Assembly: GCA_039208045.1 (NCBI GenBank)
Contig: JBCCRH010000121.1
Span: 1-14,045 of the forward strand
Reading direction: 5' to 3'
From: JBCCRH01 sp039208045
GTDB taxonomy: Bacteria; Bacteroidota; Bacteroidia; Chitinophagales; Saprospiraceae
DNA: 14,045 bases
A program made the position numbers and the translations under genes. Below, piece by piece: positions 1 to 6,928 of the stretch (position 1 is the stretch's first letter; each line of letters starts with the position of its first letter). The notes beneath the pieces were generated by a model, which saw nothing but the letters and a program-made list of their open reading frames with translations, was not told the DNA's origin and ran no database searches.

Positions 1-28
1 ATTCGGATTGGTGATTAGTATCTAGGCA

Positions 29-1213
29 CTACAGCGATTTCAGCGCCAATACCACCTGCTCTATCTCCTCTCCAGTATTATAATAATGCGGCGACACCCG
101 CAGTGCCCATTCCACGCCCTTCTCCTCAAAATCAAATCGAGCCGACTCATGGTAAGCAATAGAGGTATTAATATTTTGAGCTTGCAACGCTTGGTGTAGC
201 GCTGTAGGTTGCCAGCCTGCTATTGCTAGCGTTACAATGCCACCCAACTTGTCCCCTTTATCCAATACGCGTATGCCTGGTAGGGCGCTAAATTGTTCTC
301 TAGCCTTTACGGCTAAATGGCAGAGTCGAGCAGAGAGGGTTTCTACTCCTATGTCGAGGGCATATTGTATGGCGGCAGCACTACCTAAGAGATTCACATA
401 AGAGCGTTCCCACAGCTCAAAGCGTTGGGCAGTGGGCTTGGCTTTGTAGGTATGATTAGAAGGCCAATTAGCACTATGCAAATCCATAAATAGTGGCTCC
501 AAACCCGCATCTAGCACCCGATCAGAAACGTATAAAAAGCCAGCCCCTCTGGGCCCGCGCAGGAATTTCCGCATCGAAGCGGTATAAAAATCACAGCCCA
601 TCGCCTCTACGTCAACAGGTACTTGCCCTGCCGATTGGCAGCCATCCACCAGGTACCAGATACCTTGCTCTCGACATATTTTTCCGACTGCTTCAACCTC
701 TTGTATTAAGCCAGAATTGGTCGGAATATGCGTGACTGCAACTAATTTGGGGCGGTGTCGCTGAATCTGCTTTGCCATATCCTCCAAGTCAACTCCACCA
801 CTGTGCTGGTCGGCGGCATGTTGGATGCGTATGCCAAAGCGCTGCTGAAGTTGTAAAAAGGCAATCTGATTAGAAACATAGTCATTCAAGGTCGTGACAA
901 TGACGTCACCTCGCTCAAACGGGATCGCACTGAGTGCTGCATTGAACGAGAAAGAAGCGCTGGGGGTATAGGCGATATTTTTAGACTGCGTATTGAGTAA
1001 GGTAGCGAGGCTCGTGTAAAAAGCCTGGATGTCCTCCCTTTTAGCGGCAGCGGCCTCATACCCTCCAAGGTGCGCCTCTAGCTCTAAATGGGCGGTCATA
1101 GCCTCCACAACCGGGCGTGGCGGAAGCGCTGCTCCAGCGTTGTTAAAATGGAGTACGTTATTGGCTCCAGGCGTATCCTGCCGGAGGCGTTGCAGCATGG
1201 TAGGTGTAAACAT
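29..1213 (-). CDS. Class V aminotransferase-fold PLP-dependent enzyme
   Basis: Predicted cytosolic PLP enzyme of fold type I, 394 residues, the usual length for class V aminotransferase/cysteine desulfurase-like proteins. Visible signature: VDGCQSAG around D190 (the Asp contacts the PLP ring nitrogen) and SMRKFLRGPRGAGFLYVS at 213-230, in which K216 is the likely Schiff-base lysine. An Arg in LRVSPHYYN near 372 fits substrate carboxylate binding. The His that normally precedes the lysine in SufS/IscS enzymes is Arg here, and no Cys is seen in the C-terminal region where desulfurases carry their catalytic Cys, so a desulfurase role is unlikely. A lyase, epimerase or aminotransferase role remains open; the substrate is not predictable. 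The ATG overlaps the stop of the upstream gene as TAATG, so translational coupling is likely. Confidence 0.85.
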   Translation of the reverse strand: MFTPTMLQRLRQDTPGANNVLHFNNAGAALPPRPVVEAMTAHLELEAHLGGYEAAAAKREDIQAFYTSLATLLNTQSKNIAYTPSASFSFNAALSAIPFERGDVIVTTLNDYVSNQIAFLQLQQRFGIRIQHAADQHSGGVDLEDMAKQIQRHRPKLVAVTHIPTNSGLIQEVEAVGKICREQGIWYLVDGCQSAGQVPVDVEAMGCDFYTASMRKFLRGPRGAGFLYVSDRVLDAGLEPLFMDLHSANWPSNHTYKAKPTAQRFELWERSYVNLLGSAAAIQYALDIGVETLSARLCHLAVKAREQFSALPGIRVLDKGDKLGGIVTLAIAGWQPTALHQALQAQNINTSIAYHESARFDFEEKGVEWALRVSPHYYNTGEEIEQVVLALKSL

Positions 1214-1467
1214 TAGTGCGCTTTTTCCAGGTTTTTGTTAATCATTTTGATGACCATCACTACCGTATCATCCTGTTCGAAGACGGGTTTGATTTCTTTT
1301 TGCAACAGCTCCATTACCGCATCATAGGGGCCATAGATATGGGTACTCATATTATTGGTGCTTACGCTCAATGCAGGATTGGTATGGAGGCCATCGATAA
1401 AAGCCTGGATGGGCGGAATATAGGTACCCGTAAGGGGATACATGCTGATTTCTACGGCAATTTCCAT
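1213..1467 (-). CDS. Small YkoF/MTH1187-like thiamine-binding-family protein
   Basis: Protein of 84 residues resembling single-domain members of the YkoF/MTH1187 family (COG0011-like), small ferredoxin-like folds that bind thiamine or its pyrimidine moiety in characterised members. The N-terminal VEISMYPL strand, the central NNMSTHIYGPYDAVM segment (about 39-53) and the C-terminal VVMVIKM strand match the pattern I know from this family. There is no signal peptide or membrane segment. Its TAA stop shares its last base with the ATG of the downstream PLP enzyme gene, so the two are probably made together. Whether the ligand is thiamine or a related compound used by that enzyme is unknown. The assignment rests on recalled family resemblance, not a search. 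Confidence 0.7.
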   Translation of the reverse strand: MEIAVEISMYPLTGTYIPPIQAFIDGLHTNPALSVSTNNMSTHIYGPYDAVMELLQKEIKPVFEQDDTVVMVIKMINKNLEKAH

Positions 1468-1488
1468 GATGAGTTGGGTTGAAATGAA

Positions 1489-1517
1489 AAGAGGCTGGTC
1501 GGTATGACTAGCCTCTT
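1489..1517 (-). terminator. Terminator-like hairpin after the cupin gene
   Basis: AAGAGGCT (1489-1496) and AGCCTCTT (1510-1517) form a perfect 8-base stem; inside it GTC/GAC pair again around a five-base loop. Read in the direction of transcription (minus) there is one A-C mismatch, and the hairpin is followed by TTTTCATTTC. It lies 24 bases past the cupin stop and only 21 bases before the ATG of the next gene, so it may terminate or attenuate read-through into the downstream pair. Confidence 0.6.
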
Positions 1518-1541
1518 ACGATAGTTATTTAATAGGATGTG

Positions 1542-2390
1542 TTATGCATATTCTTCGGCACGGCGCTTCGCCATTTGCTCTTTGATACGACGCCAGTCGG
1601 CCCCCATCAAGCGGTTCATGCCTTTGTCTACCACGTAGTGGCGAGCAATGTTGAACAAGCCCATTGCGCGACGTACGTACGATTCGTTGGCACGCAAGGC
1701 AATAGAGTAGCCCCCATCAGTATATTCGATGTAGTGCCAATGGCCACTTGGCATAAATATGGTCTCCCCAGGATTTAAGGTGGTTTCGTAGCCCCAAGCA
1801 TTTTTTAGAGCAGGGAAACGATCATAATCTGGAGTATTTACATCAATATAGCTTGCTACGGTAAATGGGTGGTGGTAAATATTCCGCGATTGCTCCGGTG
1901 GGAATAATACTACGCGCTTTCTGCCATGAAACTGATTTAGAAATACGTGCGCCAGATCAATATCATAGTGCAGTGCTACTTTGGAGCCCTCCCCTCCGAA
2001 GAACATGAATGGAAAATCTTTGATAAAACCATCCATGATGGTGGGCGAAGAGAAGTCATTACCTAATTCTGGGGCATGCCTAAAGATATTGAACAAAAAC
2101 ATGCGTAAGTCAGTAGGCCCTGATTCTAGTATTTCTAAGTACTCTTTGAATGGGATGACTTTTTCTGGGGACATATATTTCTTCCCCGGCTTCGAATAAT
2201 TACCAGAGAAGACAGGTACTTGCAAATCTCCATGCTCGGATTTAAACCACTCAATGGTCCACTTCTTTTTGGCGGGCCAAGGATCCATTAAGTCTGTAAA
2301 AACGACTGGCTTATGATAAGCCAGGTATTCATGTGCAAATGACTCTCTTGTTAGTCCTGTCCTCCTGTCAATAGGTTTCAACGTTAGCAT
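1542..2390 (-). CDS. Cupin-like/JmjC-fold protein, putative Fe(II)/2-oxoglutarate hydroxylase
   Basis: Protein of 282 residues of the Cupin_8/JmjC-like group, related in pattern to factor-inhibiting HIF. The metal triad is visible: H141 and D143 in LHYDIDLAHVF and, by alignment of WHYIEY with the FIH WHHIES segment, H219 as the distal His. K158 in GRKRVVLFPP sits where FIH-type enzymes bind the 2-oxoglutarate carboxylate. The N-terminus (KPVVFTDLMDPWPA, about 27-40) is the usual lead-in strand of this family, where a substrate is admitted. The fold and cofactor set imply hydroxylation of a protein or small molecule; the substrate cannot be told. The C-terminal ~45 residues are basic and helical. 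The gene is divergent from ftsK and has its own candidate promoter box and downstream hairpin, so it may be a single transcription unit. Confidence 0.85.
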   Translation of the reverse strand: MLTLKPIDRRTGLTRESFAHEYLAYHKPVVFTDLMDPWPAKKKWTIEWFKSEHGDLQVPVFSGNYSKPGKKYMSPEKVIPFKEYLEILESGPTDLRMFLFNIFRHAPELGNDFSSPTIMDGFIKDFPFMFFGGEGSKVALHYDIDLAHVFLNQFHGRKRVVLFPPEQSRNIYHHPFTVASYIDVNTPDYDRFPALKNAWGYETTLNPGETIFMPSGHWHYIEYTDGGYSIALRANESYVRRAMGLFNIARHYVVDKGMNRLMGADWRRIKEQMAKRRAEEYA

Positions 2391-2447
2391 AGTTGCTGTT
2401 TTTAGTTGAGGAATAAGGTGCAGCCAAGCTGCTATCTAGAACCTCAT

Positions 2448-2498
2448 CACGAAATACCACATTTGCTGAAGTATGCGCTACCAGAAGGCCATTTCGTG
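2448..2498. repeat. Inverted repeat, CACGAAAT/ATTTCGTG
   Basis: CACGAAAT at 2448-2455 and ATTTCGTG at 2491-2498 are perfect 8-base complements with 35 bases between them. They lie 58-108 bases upstream of the cupin start codon. They could be a protein binding site or the base of an RNA stem; chance is also possible at this length. Confidence 0.35.
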
Positions 2499-2537
2499 GG
2501 TTCGGTTATTAATTACCTAACCTATACCTTTACTGAC

Positions 2538-2566
2538 GACCATTGTTTTTTTTGTTAAAAATGGTC
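2538..2566. repeat. Inverted repeat, GACCATT/AATGGTC with T-rich loop
   Basis: GACCATT (2538-2544) and AATGGTC (2560-2566) are perfect 7-base complements around a 15-base loop containing eight consecutive T. It sits just downstream of the minus-strand box at 2590-2597, so it would fall at the 5' end of the cupin mRNA if that box is used. Confidence 0.35.
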
Positions 2567-2589
2567 ATTTATCTACTTGAACTAATGCA

Positions 2590-2597
2590 CAAAAGTA
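2590..2597 (-). promoter_or_regulatory. Candidate -7 box for the cupin gene
   Basis: The minus strand reads TACTTTTG, an exact match to the Bacteroidota TAnnTTTG -7 consensus. No good TTG element is seen about 20 bases further upstream, and the implied leader to the start at 2390 is nearly 200 bases, so support is moderate. Confidence 0.4.
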
Positions 2598-2792
2598 ATA
2601 TAATCAGCGCATTAAACGCGCCTCTAGATGTTAAAATCTAATTCACTCTCCCCGTTTTCTTGCGGTAAGCCCTTATTTTTGGCTCCTTTGAAGCTCGATC
2701 AGATACGCAAATGGGTTACCCACAGTCAATGAATTGCTTACAAGCTGATCGCTAAATTATCTAATTTGTTCGCTATTACATCTTTTTCTGGT

Positions 2793-2800
2793 TATTTTTG
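2793..2800 (+). promoter_or_regulatory. Candidate -7 box for ftsK
   Basis: TATTTTTG matches TAnnTTTG exactly, 44 bases before the ftsK ATG. It is followed by TA, giving the ATTTTTGTA string also found before the two exported-protein genes. The -33 element is weak (TTCG at 2769-2772, 20 bases upstream). Confidence 0.5.
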
Positions 2801-2844
2801 TAGCCAACCTATAGACAAAACGACTTCATTAGACTCTAAAATCT

Positions 2845-5328
2845 ATGGCAAAGAAGCGAAAAAAGAAAGGGCAACTTAATCTCAGATTGGGGATAAACGA
2901 CGAGCGGGTTCCGAAATTATTTGGGATTTTATGTCTATTTCTTGCTTTCTACTTATCTATTGCTTTTCTATCCTACCTCTTTACCTGGCAGACCGATCAG
3001 GATCGAGTACTGCGCTTTTCCTGGGGATTGTTGCTGCAAAGCGATCTCGAAATGGCCAATTGGTTGGGGCGCTTGGGCGCAATAGTGTCTAATATGTTTT
3101 TCTACTGGGGCTTTGGATTGCCTTCCTTTATTTTTATCTACCTGTTGGTAAATGTTGGCTTAGGTCTTATTCAGCGTCGGCCACTGAAGCAGCATGTGCG
3201 GGTACTGCGTTATGCGGTATTAGCGCTTATTATTAGCTCGGTCTTTTTAGAATTTATCTTCCCTACTTCCATCTTCCCTTGGGGAGGTGCTTTTGGAGAG
3301 GGAGTGTGTGATTGGCTGCACGATTTTGTAGGGACGGCGGGGATGATTGTCTTGTTCCTGTTTATCCTGATCGGGACGATCGTATGGAATTTTAATCCCA
3401 ATTTTAACGAAATGACGCCCCAGTCTGCCGTATCGGATGTGCAAGGCTATTTCAATGACTTGGTTGGGGGACGCACTAGCAGAAGAAAGCCTGCTACTGA
3501 AAGTAAGCCCATCGGCACGCTGCGGCCAGGCGCCAACCGCAACGAATCTACCAAACCTAAGCCAGCAGCAGCTATTCCGTCAGCTGAAGCACCTTCAGAG
3601 TCCGTGCCTACCTTGCGCCCTGGCGAGAAAGTTGACAAAGGCGAGCAACTTCAATTTGAACTGCCTGAAGAACGAAAGCCTTCTAAAGCCACGCCTCTCA
3701 AAGCAGGCGATACCTCACTAGAGATTAAACCCACCGAAGGGCAACCTGGCGCAAGCAGCGGCAGTACAGAACCCGCGCTAAGCATACAAGAAGAAAACGT
3801 CAACCACTCGGAGCCCTATGATCCTACGCTGGATCTATCCTCCTATGAACATCCAGTGTTGCCACTGCTCAAAGATTACTCCGACCAAAAAGTAGAGATC
3901 GATCGCGAAGAGTTAGAGGCAAACAAGGATCAGATTATTGAGACGCTCCTCAACTATAAGATTGAGATTACCAAGATTAGAGCAACCATTGGGCCAACCG
4001 TCACCCTCTACGAGATTGTGCCTGCCCCTGGGGTGCGTATTTCTAAGATCAAGAACTTAGAAGATGATATTGCACTGAGCTTGGCTGCTTTGGGCATACG
4101 TATCATCGCGCCAATTCCTGGTAAAGGAACTATTGGTATCGAGGTGCCCAATAAGAAAAAGCAAATGGTGTCGATGCGAGAAGTCCTCCTTTCGGATAAA
4201 TTCAAACGCGCCAAGATGGATTTGCCCATTGCCCTAGGTAAAACCATTTCAAACGAAGTATTTGTAGCCGATCTGGCAAAAATGCCCCACTTGCTAGTAG
4301 CAGGGGCAACAGGGCAAGGTAAGTCGGTGGGTATCAATGCTATTTTGATGTCATTGCTATTCAAAAAGCATCCTTCACAGGTGAAGTTAGTGCTTATTGA
4401 CCCCAAGAAGGTAGAGCTTTTCCCTTACTCTAAGCTAGAACAGCACTTTTTGGCCTACCTACCAGGGCAGGACGAACCCATTACCACCGAAACGAACCGC
4501 GTGATCCACACCCTCAATTCCCTTTGTATTGAGATGGATAACCGCTACAACTTACTGAAGAAAGCATCGTCCCGAAATATTAAGGAATACAACGAAAAAT
4601 TTGTCAAGCGCCGCCTCAATCCAAATAATGGCCATCATTTTATGCCTTTTATTGTATTGGTGATTGATGAGTTTGCGGACTTAATTATGACGGCAGGTAA
4701 AGAGGTAGAGCTACCGATTGGTCGGTTGGCACAATTAGCACGGGCAGTGGGTATTCACTTGATTATTGCCACGCAGCGCCCATCAGTCAATATCATTACG
4801 GGGGTCATTAAGGCGAATTTCCCTGCACGTATTGCCTTTAAGGTAACAGCAAAAGTCGATTCGCGTACCATTCTAGATGGAGGGGGCGCCGATCAGCTGA
4901 TTGGTCGAGGGGACATGCTACTATCTGTTGGCGGTGAAACGATCCGTTTGCAAGGTGCCTTCGTCGATACGCCTGAAGTAGAGCAAGTCATCGATTTTAT
5001 TGCTCAGCAGCAAGGCTATCCAGAACCCTATTTCCTCCCAGAATTTCATGGCGATGACGAAATCCACGGCACCACTGGCCTGAAATTTTCTGACCTCGAC
5101 GATATGTTTGAAGATGCGGCACGCATTATTGTGCAAAACCAACACGGCTCTACTTCGATGATTCAGCGGCGCCTCAAGCTAGGCTACAACCGGGCAGGGC
5201 GCATCATGGATCAGTTGGAAGCGCTGGGGATCGTAGGGCCGAGCGAGGGCAGCAAAGCACGAGAAGTGCTGGTGTATGATGAAGTGGAATTGAATCGGTA
5301 TCTGGATGACATAAAGAATCGGGGGTAG
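2845..5328 (+). CDS. ftsK: DNA translocase FtsK
   Basis: Septum-anchored, ATP-driven double-stranded DNA pump that clears chromosome termini during division and positions XerCD at dif in species that use it. The 827 residues show the full family layout: a Lys-rich N-terminus, four membrane segments (about 24-46, 77-108, 120-140, 160-182), and a Pro/Ser/Glu-rich cytoplasmic linker (about 205-335) with TLRPG occurring twice (225-229, 256-260). The alpha/beta motor follows, with Walker A GATGQGKS at 487-494 and Walker B LVIDEFADL at 605-613. The C-terminal winged-helix gamma domain (about 750-815, SMIQRRLKLGYNRAGRIMDQ) is present, so the protein should recognise polar DNA signals. The linker is shorter than in E. 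coli FtsK, usual for Bacteroidota. It ends one base from the stop of the convergent gene. Confidence 0.97.
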   Translation: MAKKRKKKGQLNLRLGINDERVPKLFGILCLFLAFYLSIAFLSYLFTWQTDQDRVLRFSWGLLLQSDLEMANWLGRLGAIVSNMFFYWGFGLPSFIFIYLLVNVGLGLIQRRPLKQHVRVLRYAVLALIISSVFLEFIFPTSIFPWGGAFGEGVCDWLHDFVGTAGMIVLFLFILIGTIVWNFNPNFNEMTPQSAVSDVQGYFNDLVGGRTSRRKPATESKPIGTLRPGANRNESTKPKPAAAIPSAEAPSESVPTLRPGEKVDKGEQLQFELPEERKPSKATPLKAGDTSLEIKPTEGQPGASSGSTEPALSIQEENVNHSEPYDPTLDLSSYEHPVLPLLKDYSDQKVEIDREELEANKDQIIETLLNYKIEITKIRATIGPTVTLYEIVPAPGVRISKIKNLEDDIALSLAALGIRIIAPIPGKGTIGIEVPNKKKQMVSMREVLLSDKFKRAKMDLPIALGKTISNEVFVADLAKMPHLLVAGATGQGKSVGINAILMSLLFKKHPSQVKLVLIDPKKVELFPYSKLEQHFLAYLPGQDEPITTETNRVIHTLNSLCIEMDNRYNLLKKASSRNIKEYNEKFVKRRLNPNNGHHFMPFIVLVIDEFADLIMTAGKEVELPIGRLAQLARAVGIHLIIATQRPSVNIITGVIKANFPARIAFKVTAKVDSRTILDGGGADQLIGRGDMLLSVGGETIRLQGAFVDTPEVEQVIDFIAQQQGYPEPYFLPEFHGDDEIHGTTGLKFSDLDDMFEDAARIIVQNQHGSTSMIQRRLKLGYNRAGRIMDQLEALGIVGPSEGSKAREVLVYDEVELNRYLDDIKNRG

Positions 5329-5329
5329 A

Positions 5330-6739
5330 CTATAGGGCCTCCAAGCGCTCTAACAACCAAGCGCGTTCGGGCAGTGGATTAGCTCCTTCTATTTCCTTGC
5401 GGAGCTTCGTTTTCTGAGCTTTATCATAGGGGTTTACTCTTACCAAGCGGCGGGTGTAGCGAATAAGGTTGCTGTAGATACTCTTGTGATAGCCAATTAC
5501 TTTTTTACGGTGTACATAGTTGCGCATACTTTCTAGGAGGGATTCCAGCGCATCAATCTCTTCTTGCTCATAGTACATCTTGATAAGCATGATCTTGCCA
5601 TTCATATTCATTAGCACATCATCATAATCGAACTGAGAAAGTAATCGTCTCGCCTCGTTATAATCACCTCGTCCATAATGTAGGAGGACATTAGAAAAGT
5701 GAACAAAATTCTGGCGGTATTTAGGCAGTAAGTATTGCTGATAGCGCGCTATAAAACGCTCGATCCAATCAAATTCTTTCAGAATGGTACCTAAGTTGAC
5801 GATATTTCGAAAGGTAAAACGGTTTAGCGTTCCATTTTCGATCAGAATCATCTGCTCCATACCTTTCCGGAAAAGCTCAAAAGCTTCGCGCATAAATGGG
5901 CGTTCTCCCACATTGATACGACCTATGCAATAGTTGATTGCTAAGAGGTAGATGTCGCGCTGTTCATCTGTTGGAAAGTACTGAATGTGAGCCTTCAATT
6001 CGCTCTTTAGGGCTTCAAAGTGACTCGGGTTGTCTTTCTCTACTGTCGTTTTGTAAGTATAGTAGTAAATGGCAATAGCAGGAATATTAAGTATTTGCTT
6101 TGACTCTATGTAGTTTAGAATTTCTTGTAGCAGGCCAATTTCAAACTCTGTTTTGAATACTTTCTGGTGTGCCAACATCAGGCAAGCTTGTCTCAATTTA
6201 TCTACTAAGAACATCGTATCCAAAGAATCAGAAACGTCTTGAAGATTGTTTTCGATCATTCGTTGTTGTTCACTTTGAAACTTGAACTGCTCTTGATGGA
6301 GTAAATAGGCATTATGAAAAAAGTGCTCATTCCGATGCGGAAACTGTTCTTGTGCTGACTGGGCTGATTTCATTGTCTTCTGAAAGGCCTTTTCTAGTTT
6401 TCGCTTGCGATACACACTAGCTAGTGCTAATTTTGATCGTACTTGATCTTCACGCAATTCTTGGTAGATCAGAAATTCTTCTACCGATTTCAAAAGGAAG
6501 TGCTTGACTTGTCGCAGCCGAGCATCATCAAACGTTTGCTTGGGAAATAGTTTAGAAAAAACTCGTTCTTTTTTAAGGTATTTTTCCTCATGTAGACGAT
6601 TCCCAACGATTAAATACTCGAATAATAGCAGCACATCATCCCGTTGGTTGTGTACGGGCGAGGACAGCCATTTCTTAAGGTCGCGTATTTCTTTTTTAGA
6701 GAGCGTTCTTAAAATTGAGAATAATTGACTGTCTTGCAT
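5330..6739 (-). CDS. Unrecognised ~469-residue helical protein, paralog 1
   Basis: I do not recognise the family. The protein is soluble, rich in Leu, Arg, Lys, Glu and Tyr, with no signal peptide or membrane segment; the predicted character is all-helical, perhaps TPR-like (pairs of helices such as YNEARRLLSQFDYDDVL). It aligns almost without gaps with the protein encoded at 10146-11552: 28 of 61 residues are identical in the block around 170-230 (KLRQ-C, PAIA-YY), with further conserved RDxYLxAIN, LxRFT, KExDW and RKKVxGYHK (411-419). I chose the ATG at 6739: it gives exactly the same N-terminal length as the paralog (11 residues before the shared S/TL-x-KKE/NKE motif). A TTG at 6766 would add nine residues with no counterpart. 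It is divergent from an exported-protein gene and convergent with ftsK. Confidence 0.85.
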   Translation of the reverse strand: MQDSQLFSILRTLSKKEIRDLKKWLSSPVHNQRDDVLLLFEYLIVGNRLHEEKYLKKERVFSKLFPKQTFDDARLRQVKHFLLKSVEEFLIYQELREDQVRSKLALASVYRKRKLEKAFQKTMKSAQSAQEQFPHRNEHFFHNAYLLHQEQFKFQSEQQRMIENNLQDVSDSLDTMFLVDKLRQACLMLAHQKVFKTEFEIGLLQEILNYIESKQILNIPAIAIYYYTYKTTVEKDNPSHFEALKSELKAHIQYFPTDEQRDIYLLAINYCIGRINVGERPFMREAFELFRKGMEQMILIENGTLNRFTFRNIVNLGTILKEFDWIERFIARYQQYLLPKYRQNFVHFSNVLLHYGRGDYNEARRLLSQFDYDDVLMNMNGKIMLIKMYYEQEEIDALESLLESMRNYVHRKKVIGYHKSIYSNLIRYTRRLVRVNPYDKAQKTKLRKEIEGANPLPERAWLLERLEAL

Positions 6740-6830
6740 ATGAATGAGGCTATTTTTTGTAAACAATATTTGTTGGTTAAAAATTTGATAGTCAGTATCT
6801 TAAAAAGATTATGACTCTTAAAATTATCAT

Positions 6831-6859
6831 TTTTTGTCAACAAATGCCTTTTTTTGTCA
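6831..6859. repeat. Two direct repeats TTTTTGTCA, 20 bases apart
   Basis: TTTTTGTCA occurs at 6831-6839 and 6851-6859, a spacing of 20 bases, close to two helical turns, immediately upstream of the candidate promoter of the exported-protein gene. It could be a regulator site, or a second promoter-like element, since the first copy lies in TATCATTTTTTG. Confidence 0.35.
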
Positions 6860-6892
6860 TTGTTTTCCTAATCAAAGCATAACATTTTTGTA
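6840..6892 (+). promoter_or_regulatory. Candidate promoter of exported protein 1 (shared 53-base element)
   Basis: ACAAATGCC (6840-6848), TTGTC-A-TTGT (6854-6863) and ACATTTTTGTA (6882-6892) have the same order and exact spacing as at 11644-11696. TTG at 6860-6862 is a plausible -33 element, 20 bases from CATTTTTG (6883-6890), a near match to TAnnTTTG. Transcription would start a few bases after 6892, which argues for translation from 6929. Confidence 0.55.
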
Positions 6893-6928
6893 ATGTATTC
6901 AAAAACAAACGAGACAAACGCCATAATA

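Larger units (their letters stand above)
2391..2844. other. 454-base divergent intergenic region (cupin / ftsK)
   Basis: No convincing gene is seen here. The region holds a TAnnTTTG box for each direction (2590-2597 minus, 2793-2800 plus) and two perfect inverted repeats (2448-2498 and 2538-2566) in the stretch that would be the long leader of the cupin transcript. A 26-codon frame from 2561 was considered and rejected. The length and pair of dyads suggest regulatory content, but nothing recognisable as a known riboswitch. Confidence 0.5.

Noticed and set aside
29..1213. Calling the PLP enzyme a cysteine desulfurase (SufS/IscS)
   Set aside because: The His before the Schiff-base Lys is Arg and no Cys is found in the C-terminal catalytic loop region, so only the fold family is supported.
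2561..2641. A 26-codon plus-strand frame in the cupin/ftsK intergenic region
   Set aside because: Its ATG lies in an inverted repeat, there is no ribosome binding site, and the peptide has no feature of interest.
4008..4406. A 132-codon open frame on the minus strand
   Set aside because: It is opposite the FtsK motor domain, whose Walker motifs are unmistakable, and shows no domain of its own.
6740..6766. TTG start at 6766 for the first helical protein
   Set aside because: The ATG at 6739 gives an N-terminus of the same length as the paralog; the nine extra residues have no counterpart.
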